A stretch of DNA of 64,000 bases from Bacilli bacterium. Its GTDB lineage: Bacteria > Bacillota_I > Bacilli_A > RF39 > UBA660. This document shows positions 9,244 to 17,293 of this stretch, piece by piece (the stretch's first letter is position 1; every line of letters starts with the position of its first letter). The stretch lies in assembly GCA_016297695.1 (NCBI GenBank), contig JAEDGC010000003.1, positions 31,566 through 95,565 on the forward strand, read 5' to 3'. A program made the translations under genes and the position numbers. The notes beneath the pieces were generated by a model. The model had not been told where the DNA came from and made no database searches. It saw only the letters and a program-made list of their open reading frames with translations.

Positions 9244-11992
9244 AAATAATAAATCCAATACCACCAATGATACATATTAAAACAATAACATCCATTACTT
9301 TTGAATCAGATATTCCTGTATTAGGAACCTCGATTATTTCATCTTTCATTACTGATTTAATAATGCTACCATCTTCTAGTATTTCAAACCACATCTTATC
9401 AGGATTTAGTTTGTATCCTTCTGGTGCCTCTTTTTCTAAAATATAGTATTTTCCATATTTGATTTTATCAATTGTAATCATACCATTTTCATCAGTGCGA
9501 CCTTCATAAATAAGTTTATCGTTTTCATCAAAGATTTGAATTAATGTATTTGGAAGTGGCTCGTCAGTAGAAATATCAACTTTAGTGAATTCTAATGTAC
9601 CAGTAATGTCTTCATCTTTCATAGAACATTTTACAACTTCGCCATTTTCCTTTATTTCAAAATACATTTTTTCTTCATTGATTTTATAACCTTCAGGTGC
9701 TTCCTTTTCAAGAATATAAAACTTTTGATTTGCAGGAAGTTCATCGATTATTATTTTACCATTTGAGTCAGTCTTACCTGAATAGATTAACTCATCATTT
9801 TCAGTATAGATTTCAATAGTTGTATTAGGTAGAGTTTTAGATTCTGAAAAATCAGTTTTAGTGAACTCTAATTTACCTTTAGGTAGATAATTTTTTAAAT
9901 TTAATTTAGTATCAACATTAGCTGTATATTGATCCTTATATTTTAAAACTACATCATATTTTTTTGTATCAATCATATTATTGTTTGCTGATTGAACTTC
10001 AACTAAATAATAGTTTCCAAGATATAAGTTACTAATAGAGCCATTACCATCTTTATCAGTAGTAATTGTTCCAACTAATGCATCTTTCTTATATTTTAAT
10101 TTTCCAGTTGCAGAATAGATGTCAGTTTTAGCATATACATTATATTTAACACCTTCTAGGTTAATTTCGTTATAACTAAAAGATCCTTCATCTATAACTA
10201 ATTCCTCACCAGTTTTATGAATATTGATAATACCTTTAACTTCTTGATTTTCAAATTTAGTTTCGAATAATATTCCATATTCATTGTCAGTAATTAGTTC
10301 TGCATTTTCGCCAATTTCAAATACTTGGCTTTCACTATTCCAAAGATATCCATCAATTTTTTGATCGACTTCTTCTAATTTATATTTACCACTATTAAGT
10401 GGGTATGGTGTCATTAAGATACCATTTGAATCAGTTTCATACTCACAAATAGTTACTGCAGTTGGGTATGAAATAGTTTGACAAACATATTCGTTTTTAT
10501 CAACATTGAATATTTTGAATTTAATACCTTTTCTAGTAATAACTTCTTTTGTATCCTTATCAATTTTAATAACTTTTAATTTAGCTTTAATTTCTGCATT
10601 AGATACAACCATTTTTACATCCTTACCTGACTCTTTAACTTCAAGAGTAAAGTCATCAACTTTTTCATAATTATAAGTAGATGTTAATTGTTTTGCAGTA
10701 TAAGTTCCATAAGGAAGTTTTACTCTAATATTACCATCAGATCCTGTAGTTGCCTCTTTAACTAATTCGCCTTTATTATTATAAAAACCAAATTTAACAT
10801 TAGGTTCAGGAGTCATAATACCAGTTTTTTCATTTGCATATACTTTAGTAATATCAAATGTACGAGTTATAACTCTTTCATAAACTGATATTTCAGGGAA
10901 TAAATTATCAGTAGTAATTTCAAAATAATATTTAGTAGAATCTAATTCATATCCAGTTGATGGTTTTTCTTCAACTAAATAGAATCTTCCTAAACTAGGT
11001 AGGTATCCACTTGTAGCATTACCATCTTTATCAGTAGTAATTGTTCCTACCTTTAAATTATCTGACTCTCTATAAATACCATAAACTGCACCTTCAAGAG
11101 TAGCTTCGCCTTGTGGCTTTTGTTCCATAGTATCAGCATCAGTTTTATGTGGAGTAATAGTTCCACCTTTAATTTCAACATTTAATCTAGCATAAGTTGG
11201 ATCTATATCTCCACGAGAGAATACATTTTGAGATGTAGGATCTACATAAATAATTGGAGCAATTCCATATCTATTATTATTTTTAGATAATACAACTTCA
11301 AAGTTTCCAACTTCAGTTGCAGTAATGCTTAATGAATTACCATTAATAGATGCAGAACCACCATTAATAGATTTAATTGTATAACCATTACTTAATACAC
11401 CATTAGTATCATCAAGAGTTTTAGTCTCACCAATGAACATTGATAAATTAGTTTGATTGAAACTAGGTACTTTATGGTGTTGTGCAAGTAAGTTTTCCAT
11501 TTCTTGCATTTCAGCTGTGTATTTTGTAATTCTATTACCATTTAAGGTATCAGTAAAATATATATCATATTCAGTTGGTACAGTGTGCCAAATCATATAT
11601 TGAGTAATAACATACCATTTAATATCAGTATGATCATGAGTAGCATCTTGATATCCATATCCATAATATGATAATTGAGATACTCGATTCCATTGAGCTT
11701 GACTCATATTAGAAACTATTGCCCAGTCAGAATCATAACCAGTTATTGGTCTTTCTTCAATTGGAACACCTGGCTGAACACAATACACAAAATGTCCATC
11801 ACTTCTACGAGTAATAACATTCATTTGTTGATATTTTCTTGTTGAACCATGTTCTTTTACTACATAGTTGTTGGCAATCCAATTACCTCCATCATTAATA
11901 ACATCAGTATAAGTTGCAGCCTTAACATCCATTTTAGGTGCAACTACTAATGCAATCAATAATAAGAGAAACGATTTTAAATATTTCTTCAT
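9221..11992 (-). CDS. Thioester-domain, SpaA-repeat surface adhesin with VPNTG sorting signal
   Basis: A 923-residue surface protein: signal peptide (residues 1-26), then a Cys-Gln thioester domain (Cys in FVYCVQPG near residue 69, Gln in ITQYMIWH near 130), a Big-like linker, and at least six SpaA/prealbumin-type repeats with the recurring lines FYLVEEKPS, YYLVEVQS, FYILEKEAPEGY and YYILEKEAPEGY. The C-terminus has VPNTG near residue 891, a hydrophobic segment and KKRKK. Thioester domains can bind host or partner surface molecules covalently. Its position among transfer genes suggests a mating-pair adhesin. The sortase is downstream and overlapping. Confidence 0.92.
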   Translation of the reverse strand: MKKYLKSFLLLLIALVVAPKMDVKAATYTDVINDGGNWIANNYVVKEHGSTRKYQQMNVITRRSDGHFVYCVQPGVPIEERPITGYDSDWAIVSNMSQAQWNRVSQLSYYGYGYQDATHDHTDIKWYVITQYMIWHTVPTEYDIYFTDTLNGNRITKYTAEMQEMENLLAQHHKVPSFNQTNLSMFIGETKTLDDTNGVLSNGYTIKSINGGSASINGNSLSITATEVGNFEVVLSKNNNRYGIAPIIYVDPTSQNVFSRGDIDPTYARLNVEIKGGTITPHKTDADTMEQKPQGEATLEGAVYGIYRESDNLKVGTITTDKDGNATSGYLPSLGRFYLVEEKPSTGYELDSTKYYFEITTDNLFPEISVYERVITRTFDITKVYANEKTGIMTPEPNVKFGFYNNKGELVKEATTGSDGNIRVKLPYGTYTAKQLTSTYNYEKVDDFTLEVKESGKDVKMVVSNAEIKAKLKVIKIDKDTKEVITRKGIKFKIFNVDKNEYVCQTISYPTAVTICEYETDSNGILMTPYPLNSGKYKLEEVDQKIDGYLWNSESQVFEIGENAELITDNEYGILFETKFENQEVKGIINIHKTGEELVIDEGSFSYNEINLEGVKYNVYAKTDIYSATGKLKYKKDALVGTITTDKDGNGSISNLYLGNYYLVEVQSANNNMIDTKKYDVVLKYKDQYTANVDTKLNLKNYLPKGKLEFTKTDFSESKTLPNTTIEIYTENDELIYSGKTDSNGKIIIDELPANQKFYILEKEAPEGYKINEEKMYFEIKENGEVVKCSMKDEDITGTLEFTKVDISTDEPLPNTLIQIFDENDKLIYEGRTDENGMITIDKIKYGKYYILEKEAPEGYKLNPDKMWFEILEDGSIIKSVMKDEIIEVPNTGISDSKVMDVIVLICIIGGIGFIIYDKKRKK

Positions 11993-12016
11993 AATTTCCT
12001 CCTATAATTTTTCATA

Positions 12017-12040
12017 AAAAAAATACTCTTTCGAGTATTA
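12017..12040 (-). terminator. Terminator after the anchored Ser/Thr-rich protein gene
   Basis: On the minus strand AATACTC-GAAA-GAGTATT followed by an eight-T run. It separates the upstream gene from the adhesin gene. Confidence 0.85.
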
Positions 12041-12640
12041 ATTTAAAGTATGATAATCAACTATATTACCTTCACGATCAATGAGTTGTAGCATCCAATA
12101 AGTAGTTCCACAATCATCATCCAAATATGGACAACTAACACTATAATCAAACATATACTTTTCTCCTGCATCAAGACAAGCTTGTTGAGATCTAAACTCA
12201 CCAATGAACCAACTATTTATAAACTTTTTAGGTGTACAACTAGGAGTTGGTGATGTCGGTGGTGTAGTATTTTCAATTACAGGTTCAGTTGTTTGAACTG
12301 GTTGAGATGAAACTTGTGGTTTATTCTCAACAACAGGAGTGTTATTTTTAGAATTACTTGTTGAATTATTATTGTTCTCTGATTTTTTAGTTGATGATGA
12401 AGTAGAATCCTTAACAACAGGTTCTTCCTTTTTTTCACTTTCATTATTGATAACTTCTTTTGTATCAACAACATCATCTTTTTTAGTGTCATCTTTTTCA
12501 TCAGATGTAATTGTTTTAGAATCTTTTTCCACAATATTTGTGGATTTATGATCCAACTTATTATCCTTATTAAAGAATAATACAAATCCTACAACACATA
12601 ATACAATAATTATAGCTGTAGGAATGATAATCTTTTTCAT
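12038..12640 (-). CDS. Membrane-anchored secreted protein with disordered linker
   Basis: About 200 residues starting MKKIIIPTAIIIVL, one transmembrane anchor, a long low-complexity Lys/Asp/Ser/Asn/Pro linker, and a small C-terminal domain with four Cys (CTPKK, ACLDAG, CPYLDDDC) that could form two disulphides outside the cell. The ATG at 12638-12640 is preferred to one further upstream because it follows AAGGAAGGTGAT. It lies between the adhesin and small conjugation genes, so a surface role in mating is plausible, but the C-terminal domain is not recognised. Confidence 0.7.
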   Translation of the reverse strand: MKKIIIPTAIIIVLCVVGFVLFFNKDNKLDHKSTNIVEKDSKTITSDEKDDTKKDDVVDTKEVINNESEKKEEPVVKDSTSSSTKKSENNNNSTSNSKNNTPVVENKPQVSSQPVQTTEPVIENTTPPTSPTPSCTPKKFINSWFIGEFRSQQACLDAGEKYMFDYSVSCPYLDDDCGTTYWMLQLIDREGNIVDYHTLN

Positions 12641-12692
12641 AAGATCACCTTCCTTTGATGAGATGTTAACTCTGTATGAGATAATTGTCAAA

Positions 12693-12974
12693 TCAAGAAT
12701 GATTTAAATATTGTTTTAAATAATCAAGATCGTTAATTAAATCAATTAAGTTACATCTTAACTCTATATTTTTTATATGTTTATTTTTCTTATCTTCAAA
12801 GTATTTTGCTAGAGTCTCAACATAATAAATACTTCGAACCTTATTTTTAATTTCGTCCTTTGCTGACTCCACATTATCTACTTTATCAAAGCAGTGGAAG
12901 TAATCTAGCATATCATATATTCTATTAACTAAATTATGACTTTTTACAAATGAGTGCCAAGTTTTCTTTTTCAT
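12693..12974 (-). CDS. Hypothetical helical protein
   Basis: 93 residues, basic, largely helical (LAKYFEDKKNKHIKNIELRCNL), no membrane segment. The 3' end of the upstream gene overlaps its start by 4 bases, so the two are co-translated. Not recognised. Confidence 0.6.
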   Translation of the reverse strand: MKKKTWHSFVKSHNLVNRIYDMLDYFHCFDKVDNVESAKDEIKNKVRSIYYVETLAKYFEDKKNKHIKNIELRCNLIDLINDLDYLKQYLNHS

Positions 12975-13387
12975 ATATCTTTAATACATAACACATTTCT
13001 TACATCAAAATCTTGTAAGTCAACTATTTCAAAATCAGAATCATCAAAAGATACTGCATCATAGAAATCTATATCTTCATTATCTACTAAAACACTAACT
13101 GCATTTTTAATAGCATCATTATCAACGACACCATATCTTTCAATAAAATTATAATTAACTAATAAATGTAATCTATAAAGCATATCTTGAATCTTCATTA
13201 AAATATAATCACGATTGGAACCATATTCCATCTCGTAATTTTTAGTGAATCCATCATATAAACTTTTATTGATTTTTTTGTCTTCAAGTAAATATCTCAA
13301 AATATCAATATTTTTAATATCTTGATTTTCAATTTTGCCTTCATTCAAAACTTCATTTATTGTTTTATTAAAATCTTTTTGTTTCAT
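12971..13387 (-). CDS. Hypothetical acidic protein
   Basis: 138 residues with an acidic C-terminal third (DNEDIDFYDAVSFDDSDFEIVDLQDFD). It overlaps its downstream neighbour by 4 bases and the small VirB2-like gene by 1 base, forming one translational unit. No known domain recognised. Confidence 0.6.
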   Translation of the reverse strand: MKQKDFNKTINEVLNEGKIENQDIKNIDILRYLLEDKKINKSLYDGFTKNYEMEYGSNRDYILMKIQDMLYRLHLLVNYNFIERYGVVDNDAIKNAVSVLVDNEDIDFYDAVSFDDSDFEIVDLQDFDVRNVLCIKDI

Positions 13388-13626
13388 TATTTAAAATATC
13401 CTAAAATCCATGATACGAATTGAGTAGTTACAAGTGCAGATACACCTGCGATTATTGTAGTTTTTATCTTACGATCATAACTTGCTTTTTGATTATCATC
13501 ACTTGATGACATTTTAAGAGCATAGTCTTTGGCAACAAAAAAAGCTGTCCCACCAATAACGAACAACCTTAAATATCCCATAGCATCATTAATTAATTTT
13601 AAAACATCTTGTAAAATAGTTTCCAC
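13387..13626 (-). CDS. Small two-helix membrane protein, VirB2/pilin-like
   Basis: 79 residues, GTG start with AGGAGG nine bases upstream. It has two hydrophobic segments (LFVIGGTAFFVAK and IAGVSALVTTQFVSWILGYF) separated by a charged loop with SSSDDNQKASYDRK. This is the size and topology of VirB2/TrbC pilin-like or Maff2-type proteins found near the VirB6-like gene in Gram-positive elements. No cleavable signal is obvious. The assignment rests on topology and context. Confidence 0.6.
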   Translation of the reverse strand: METILQDVLKLINDAMGYLRLFVIGGTAFFVAKDYALKMSSSDDNQKASYDRKIKTTIIAGVSALVTTQFVSWILGYFK

Positions 13627-13676
13627 TAAATGATGCCTCCTAGTAAATGTTTATTATATTTGTTATAATGTAATTG

Positions 13677-13708
13677 GTCGAATAAAACGAGTGCCTTGTT
13701 AGTTCGAC
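13677..13708. other. Intergenic hairpin
   Basis: GTCGAA (13677-13682) and TTCGAC (13703-13708) pair around a 20-base loop, followed on the plus strand by TTTT. It may be a weak terminator or a leader structure of the 13387-13626 operon region; no gene on the plus strand needs it. Confidence 0.3.
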
Positions 13709-13745
13709 TTTTCTTATACAATAATTTATTTATTAAAAATCCCTC

Positions 13746-14492
13746 CTATAATGTGTTCTCATTATCGTATTCAAATTGTAATTTTAGTTGAATTCCTTTC
13801 TGAATTCTTTTTTTTATGACTTCGCAATATTTATCAGTAAGTTCAATTCCAATCCACCTTCGATTTAGAACTTCACATGCCAATAATGTAGAGCCACTAC
13901 CACTTGTAAAATCCAAAACTAGATCACCTCGTTTAGAATAGGTAGAAACAATATATTCCATTAGAACAATAGGTTTTTGAGTAGGATGATATAAATCAGT
14001 TTCTCTTGCAAATTGAATAACATTTCTTGGGTAGTTTGCTTCTTCTTGAGTATAATTTACTTTTTCATCGCTTTTTTTGTCACCTAAATAATTAATAGGT
14101 GTAGTAGTGACTTTAAGATTAACTGAAATTGTTCCCTGTGGGTAATATCTCATTGGTGGTTTAGCAGATGCTACTGCACCACATTTTGAAAATACCATAA
14201 TATCTTCATAACATCTTAATGGCTGATATTTAGCATTTTGAAATCCAGTTACTTGAGTTTTAATCCATTTCCAATCATAACGATATAGTTTAGAATTACT
14301 CAATCGTAGATTACTACTAAATGGTTCATTACCAAAAAGAACAATAGCACCATCATCTTTAATCAGTTTAGAGAGCTTGTCCCACATCTGATCAAAAGGA
14401 ATAATTTGATCCCAAGAATATCCAGTCACTGCATATGGTGGATCGGTTATAATAGCATCAACTTTTATTCCTTGCTCAATAAGATAATCCAT
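13746..14492 (-). CDS. Solo beta-class DNA methyltransferase
   Basis: 248 residues from the first in-frame ATG. Catalytic motif IV (TDPPYAVTGYSWDQ) is at the N-terminus and AdoMet motif I (LDFTSGSGSTLLACE) at the C-terminus: the beta order of N6-adenine/N4-cytosine enzymes. HPTQKPIVLMEYI is the usual motif X region. No endonuclease is adjacent, so it may protect the element or modify host DNA. The frame stays open upstream and encodes LYKGDCLKVM, normally part of these enzymes, back to about 14573 without ATG, GTG or TTG, so the original start seems lost or non-standard. Confidence 0.88.
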   Translation of the reverse strand: MDYLIEQGIKVDAIITDPPYAVTGYSWDQIIPFDQMWDKLSKLIKDDGAIVLFGNEPFSSNLRLSNSKLYRYDWKWIKTQVTGFQNAKYQPLRCYEDIMVFSKCGAVASAKPPMRYYPQGTISVNLKVTTTPINYLGDKKSDEKVNYTQEEANYPRNVIQFARETDLYHPTQKPIVLMEYIVSTYSKRGDLVLDFTSGSGSTLLACEVLNRRWIGIELTDKYCEVIKKRIQKGIQLKLQFEYDNENTL

Positions 14493-14625
14493 TACTTTTA
14501 AACAATCACCTTTATATAAGTTACCTAATCTTGTAGAGTAGTATGGACTACAAGTTTCTAATTTGTCACCTCCTTATTATATATATTTAGTTTTTTGATA
14601 ACGAGATCCCTATAAACTCGATGAA

Positions 14626-15090
14626 TTATTTTATAGCATCAACGAATTTATCAAGACCACTTCTTAAGCAGAACTTAATAATTGCACTTTTCTTAACAAT
14701 AGTTATATGTTTAGAATAAGTTCTATACTTACTTATAATTTCCTGATCGGTTAATCTATCAATAAAAGTAGCATCAAAGATATTTTTTTCATCTTTATTT
14801 AAAGTAGAGTAAGCAGTAAAATAGCTGTTTAAGAAACTACTCATTTTTTCTTCATCTCTCATATTTTTAATAATTATGCTTTCTATTTTTGAACTAGTAT
14901 TCCTTTGCGAAGAACCATATTTTTCCCCATACGATGCGATAGATGTAGAATTATAATTGAAACCATTTTCCAAAGTTAGTAGGAAGTTCTCGACAATATC
15001 GAGTGTTATAAATATTAGTTCTTTGAATTTTTCAATTGGATACTGATTAGCAACATAGTCTGTTAAAAATTCAGTTCTTCTTTTTCTCAT
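14626..15090 (-). CDS. ArpU-like / sigma-like regulator
   Basis: About 154 residues starting MRKRRTEFLTDYV; this ATG lies 6 bases after GGAGG, whereas the upstream ATG at 15102 overlaps that site. The C-terminal half (LNKDEKNIFDATFIDRLTDQEI) has the shape of the helix-turn-helix in ArpU/RinA-type late transcription activators. It sits just after a hairpin terminator that could act as an attenuator. Likely a regulator of the element; family call is moderate. Confidence 0.55.
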   Translation of the reverse strand: MRKRRTEFLTDYVANQYPIEKFKELIFITLDIVENFLLTLENGFNYNSTSIASYGEKYGSSQRNTSSKIESIIIKNMRDEEKMSSFLNSYFTAYSTLNKDEKNIFDATFIDRLTDQEIISKYRTYSKHITIVKKSAIIKFCLRSGLDKFVDAIK

Positions 15091-15114
15091 ATAGACCTCC
15101 ATTTCTTACAAAAT

Positions 15115-15153
15115 AAAAAGAGAGCAGTGACTAAAAAAAGTCAGTTTGCTCTC
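15115..15153 (-). terminator. Terminator/attenuator upstream of the ArpU-like gene
   Basis: On the minus strand GAGAGCA, an inner ACTGACT/AGTCA stem and TGCTCTC are followed by TTTTT. The stop codon of a 36-codon upstream frame lies in the stem, and the next gene starts 25 bases further on. That geometry fits translation-dependent attenuation. Confidence 0.7.
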
Positions 15154-15251
15154 ATGCACACATTAACACTACTATATAAAGATAGAGGGGAAAAATCTAC
15201 TAGGACATTTTGTTGTAATTTAGAATTATTATAATAGTTAATCCAAATCAT
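15141..15251 (-). CDS. Putative 36-residue leader peptide
   Basis: ATG at 15249-15251 follows AAGGGG by about 10 bases; the frame (begins MIWINYYNNSK, ends VCMRAN) stops inside the terminator hairpin. It is transcribed from a strong promoter just upstream. It may be a true small protein or a leader whose translation controls readthrough into the ArpU-like gene. Confidence 0.4.
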   Translation of the reverse strand: MIWINYYNNSKLQQNVLVDFSPLSLYSSVNVCMRAN

Positions 15252-15267
15252 ATTACTCAATCCCCTT

Positions 15268-15338
15268 CAAGTATTACGATAGAAAACTCCTTTTAAATAC
15301 TTGGTTCCTATAATAGCATTAGGGTTTTTTCAAGTCAA
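15268..15338 (-). promoter_or_regulatory. Strong promoter with structured leader
   Basis: TTGACT (15333-15338), 17 bases, TATTAT (15310-15315) on the minus strand is near consensus. The first transcribed bases form CAAGTATT/AATACTTG (15268-15303), whose loop holds an AAAGGAG ribosome site with no good start codon after it. This suggests RNA-level regulation. Confidence 0.6.
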
Positions 15339-15359
15339 TTCCCAATTCGTGGAATAAAT

Positions 15360-15381
15360 AAAAAAAGGATCTTTAAATCCT
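15360..15381 (-). terminator. Terminator after the Cro-like gene region
   Basis: Minus strand AGGAT-TTAAAG-ATCCT followed by TTTTTTT. It lies about 100 bases after the stop of the Cro-like regulator and just before the next promoter, so it isolates the two transcripts. Confidence 0.75.
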
Positions 15382-15487
15382 CTCCTTATAGTTATGACTC
15401 ATTATAATCATTTTATCCCTTGACTTTTGAAAAATCAAACACTTTATATGATAAGTTATAAACTCTCTATAAACTCTAAATGTCGAT

Positions 15488-15751
15488 TTAGCCTTGTTTT
15501 ACAAAGTCTTCTGAAGTTTCGTAGATTAAAATATCGTCAATTTCACAATCTAAAATATAACAAAATTTAGCAAGAATTTCTGATGTAAATGCATAATTCT
15601 CACCATTATAATACTTCTTAACAATTTCATATTTTACATTTGCAAGTTTGCTCATAGTACTAATTGAAATGCCTTTTTTATCCATAAGCTCATTTAATTT
15701 AAGTTTAACATTTCCGAAATTAGTTTTATAATCTATTTCCTTAATACCCAT
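15488..15751 (-). CDS. Cro/C1-type HTH regulator
   Basis: About 87 residues. VKLKLNELMDKKGISISTMSKLANVKYEIVKKYYNG is a clear XRE helix-turn-helix (scaffold helix, SISTMSKLANV recognition unit), and the rest closes the five-helix fold. No sensory domain, so a Cro-like repressor or activator of the conjugative element. The second ATG (15749-15751) is the better start, 9 bases after AAAGG; the first ATG touches that site. A terminator-like hairpin lies immediately upstream. Confidence 0.8.
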   Translation of the reverse strand: MGIKEIDYKTNFGNVKLKLNELMDKKGISISTMSKLANVKYEIVKKYYNGENYAFTSEILAKFCYILDCEIDDILIYETSEDFVKQG

Positions 15752-15774
15752 GATACCCATCCTTTCTTGAAACT

Positions 15775-15822
15775 AAAAAAAGAGCAGTACTACCAAAAAA
15801 TTATGGATAATACTGCTCCCAT
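15775..15822 (-). terminator. Terminator/attenuator with 10-codon leader upstream of the Cro-like gene
   Basis: Minus strand GAGCAGTA and TACTGCTCT pair around a loop and are followed by TTTTTTT. A 10-codon frame (MGAVLSIIFW, 15790-15822) starts at the base of the stem and stops inside it, though its ribosome site is poor. The stem sequence resembles the hairpin at 15115-15153, so the two look like related regulatory units. Confidence 0.65.
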
Positions 15823-15882
15823 ATAAGTTTAAATATTTTTTACTACCTTAATCATTATATCACATAATTCGACAATTATATA

Positions 15883-15911
15883 AAAAAAATAACTATCCAC
15901 ATCAGAATAGT
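15883..15911 (-). terminator. Terminator after the hypothetical gene at 15932
   Basis: Minus strand GACTATTC-TGATGT-GGATAGTT followed by ATTTTTTTT. TATAAT near 15848-15853 downstream gives the probable -10 for the next transcript. Confidence 0.7.
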
Positions 15912-15931
15912 CAAAACTTTACGAATTAGTA

Positions 15932-16324
15932 TTATATAATTTCGATCAAATGAGTAAAAAAATCATTTATAGTTGAAAAGTTAATTTTATCAAGATAATC
16001 CAAGAATAGTAAATGAATATCTTTTTTGTTTAATGATCTATCAATAGTTATTTCTAATAGATCATCATCTTTATTTATATATAGCTTAAGAAAATAATAA
16101 TTTTTCATTTCATAATCCAGTTTGTTCGTGGCATCTTTCTTTTTTTCAGGAATTGATTTTTCATAAGTAAATAAGTTTAAAGTATATGAATCCTTATTAA
16201 TAGTATGGTGGTCAATAGCAAAATCACTAATACTTTTATTATTAGTTTCAGAGTCTACAAAAACATTAGTAATTGCATTTTTTTTACTTTTAATTATTGA
16301 TTTTAACTTATTAAAATTATCCAT
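15932..16324 (-). CDS. Hypothetical protein of the conjugative element
   Basis: 130 residues, no signal or membrane segment, mixed alpha/beta (YFLKLYINKDDDLLEITIDRSLNKKDIHLLFLDYLDKI). It follows another small unknown gene in the same direction and has its own terminator. No family recognised. Confidence 0.55.
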   Translation of the reverse strand: MDNFNKLKSIIKSKKNAITNVFVDSETNNKSISDFAIDHHTINKDSYTLNLFTYEKSIPEKKKDATNKLDYEMKNYYFLKLYINKDDDLLEITIDRSLNKKDIHLLFLDYLDKINFSTINDFFTHLIEII

Positions 16325-16369
16325 AACTAACCACCTGTAAAAACATTATAACACACTACAAAAAATATA

Positions 16370-16690
16370 TTACATTTCTTTATTATTATTTTCACTTTTT
16401 TTATTTTTATTCCTTTTTAGCTTATTTAATAATCTATCTTTTTTATATTTTATAATGTCATCCTTATAATATATATACTGGCATATAAGACTTGTATCTG
16501 CAAAATCCACATCCTCGTATTTGTCTTTAGGTTCAACATAAGAAATTAAATGTCTTTTAAATTGTGCCATTTCTTCTTCAATATCATCAGGTAAAGATCC
16601 ACAATATTTTCCTTCCAGTGCATCAAGTGTTTGTAATATAACAAACATACCCTCATGAATCTCGTGGTTATCATAAACATATTTACTCAT
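16370..16690 (-). CDS. Hypothetical helical protein, first minus gene of the element end
   Basis: 106 residues, helical, with a Lys/Asn-rich tail (KLKRNKNKKSENNNK). AGGTGAT lies before the ATG. It is divergent from the small acidic plus-strand gene at 16787; the roughly 95-base gap must hold both promoters. Function unknown. Confidence 0.55.
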   Translation of the reverse strand: MSKYVYDNHEIHEGMFVILQTLDALEGKYCGSLPDDIEEEMAQFKRHLISYVEPKDKYEDVDFADTSLICQYIYYKDDIIKYKKDRLLNKLKRNKNKKSENNNKEM

Positions 16691-16786
16691 TAAAAAATCA
16701 CCTCGTGTGTGATGTTAACTCTTAATAATATTTATGGCAATATGTTTTATAAAATTTGTGATATAATTTTTATAGGTGGTGGTAGA

Positions 16787-16957
16787 ATGAAAGATCCATT
16801 ATTTGACTATTTAGTAGCAACTGATCAATTAGACGATTTTTTAGGGTATAAACAAGATAATGAAATAGATACCATAAATAATGATATAAACGAAATTATT
16901 GATAACGAAAAAAATGATGAAACAGATGAAGAAGATGTAGATGAAAAGACCACCTAA
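16787..16957 (+). CDS. Small acidic protein (56 aa)
   Basis: Starts MKDPLFDYLVATDQLDDFLGYK after a GGTGGTGG ribosome site and ends in an Asn/Asp/Glu-rich tail. An upstream ATG exists but lacks a ribosome site. TATAAT occurs near 16761. It lies between the conjugative element and tRNA-Trp, so it may be the last element gene. The short N-terminal block looks conserved-protein-like, but I cannot assign a function. Confidence 0.55.
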   Translation: MKDPLFDYLVATDQLDDFLGYKQDNEIDTINNDINEIIDNEKNDETDEEDVDEKTT

Positions 16958-16975
16958 ATATGGTGGCCTTTATTT
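16949..16975 (+). terminator. Terminator after the small acidic gene
   Basis: CCACC-TAAATAT-GGTGG followed by CCTTTATTTT; the stop codon lies in the loop. Confidence 0.7.
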
Positions 16976-16976
16976 T

Positions 16977-17016
16977 AAAAAAAACGACTTTTCCTTTATA
17001 AAACAAGGAAAAATCG
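16977..17016 (-). terminator. Terminator of the tRNA-Trp transcript
   Basis: Minus strand CGATTTTTCCTT and AAGGAAAAGTCG form a long stem followed by eight T residues, ten bases after the tRNA 3' end. Confidence 0.8.
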
Positions 17017-17026
17017 GAATAAACTC

Positions 17027-17100
17027 TGGCAGGGGCAGAAGGACTCGAACCCTCGCGAATGGTTTTGGAGACCATCATACTACCACTATATTATGCCCCT
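17027..17100 (-). tRNA. trnW: tRNA-Trp (anticodon CCA)
   Basis: A 74-base minus-strand tRNA. Acceptor AGGGGCA pairs with TGCCCCT and is followed by GCCA, so the CCA end is encoded. The anticodon stem ATGGT/ACCAT encloses the loop CTCCAAA (anticodon CCA, purine 37). The T arm contains GAGGGTTCGAGTCCTTC. The 3' end faces the conjugative element, and tRNA 3' ends are common integration sites for tyrosine recombinases. The other element end lies outside the window, so this use is inferred. Confidence 0.93.
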
Positions 17101-17204
17101 AGAACAGCTCAATTAAGAGCATTTATATTATAACATATCGTGACAATAATTATCACTTTATGATACAATTTGAATTGAAATAATATGTTATGATTTTTGA
17201 ATTA

Positions 17205-17224
17205 TGCCACCAAAAGTGCCACCA
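17205..17224. repeat. Two TGCCACCA direct repeats
   Basis: TGCCACCA occurs at 17205-17212 and 17217-17224, a 12-base period, between the complete tRNA and the tRNA fragment. On the minus strand the block lies in an open frame of about 45 codons encoding NWWHFWWHN. It could be the tail of a lost gene or a recombinase-binding repeat. The rest of the 17101-17410 gap has no gene. Confidence 0.45.
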
Positions 17225-17293
17225 GTTCAATGCATAGCATTTTGGGAAGTCAATAGTTATAAGGTAAAATCAATCTTTTTAACTTCAATATCG

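Noticed and set aside
12277..12585. 102-codon Ile/Leu/Lys frame inside the anchored protein gene
   Set aside because: Low-complexity out-of-frame reading of the disordered linker.
17027..17100. Reading the anticodon as TCC (Gly)
   Set aside because: With a 7-base loop CTCCAAA the anticodon at positions 34-36 is CCA, and the acceptor resembles tRNA-Trp.
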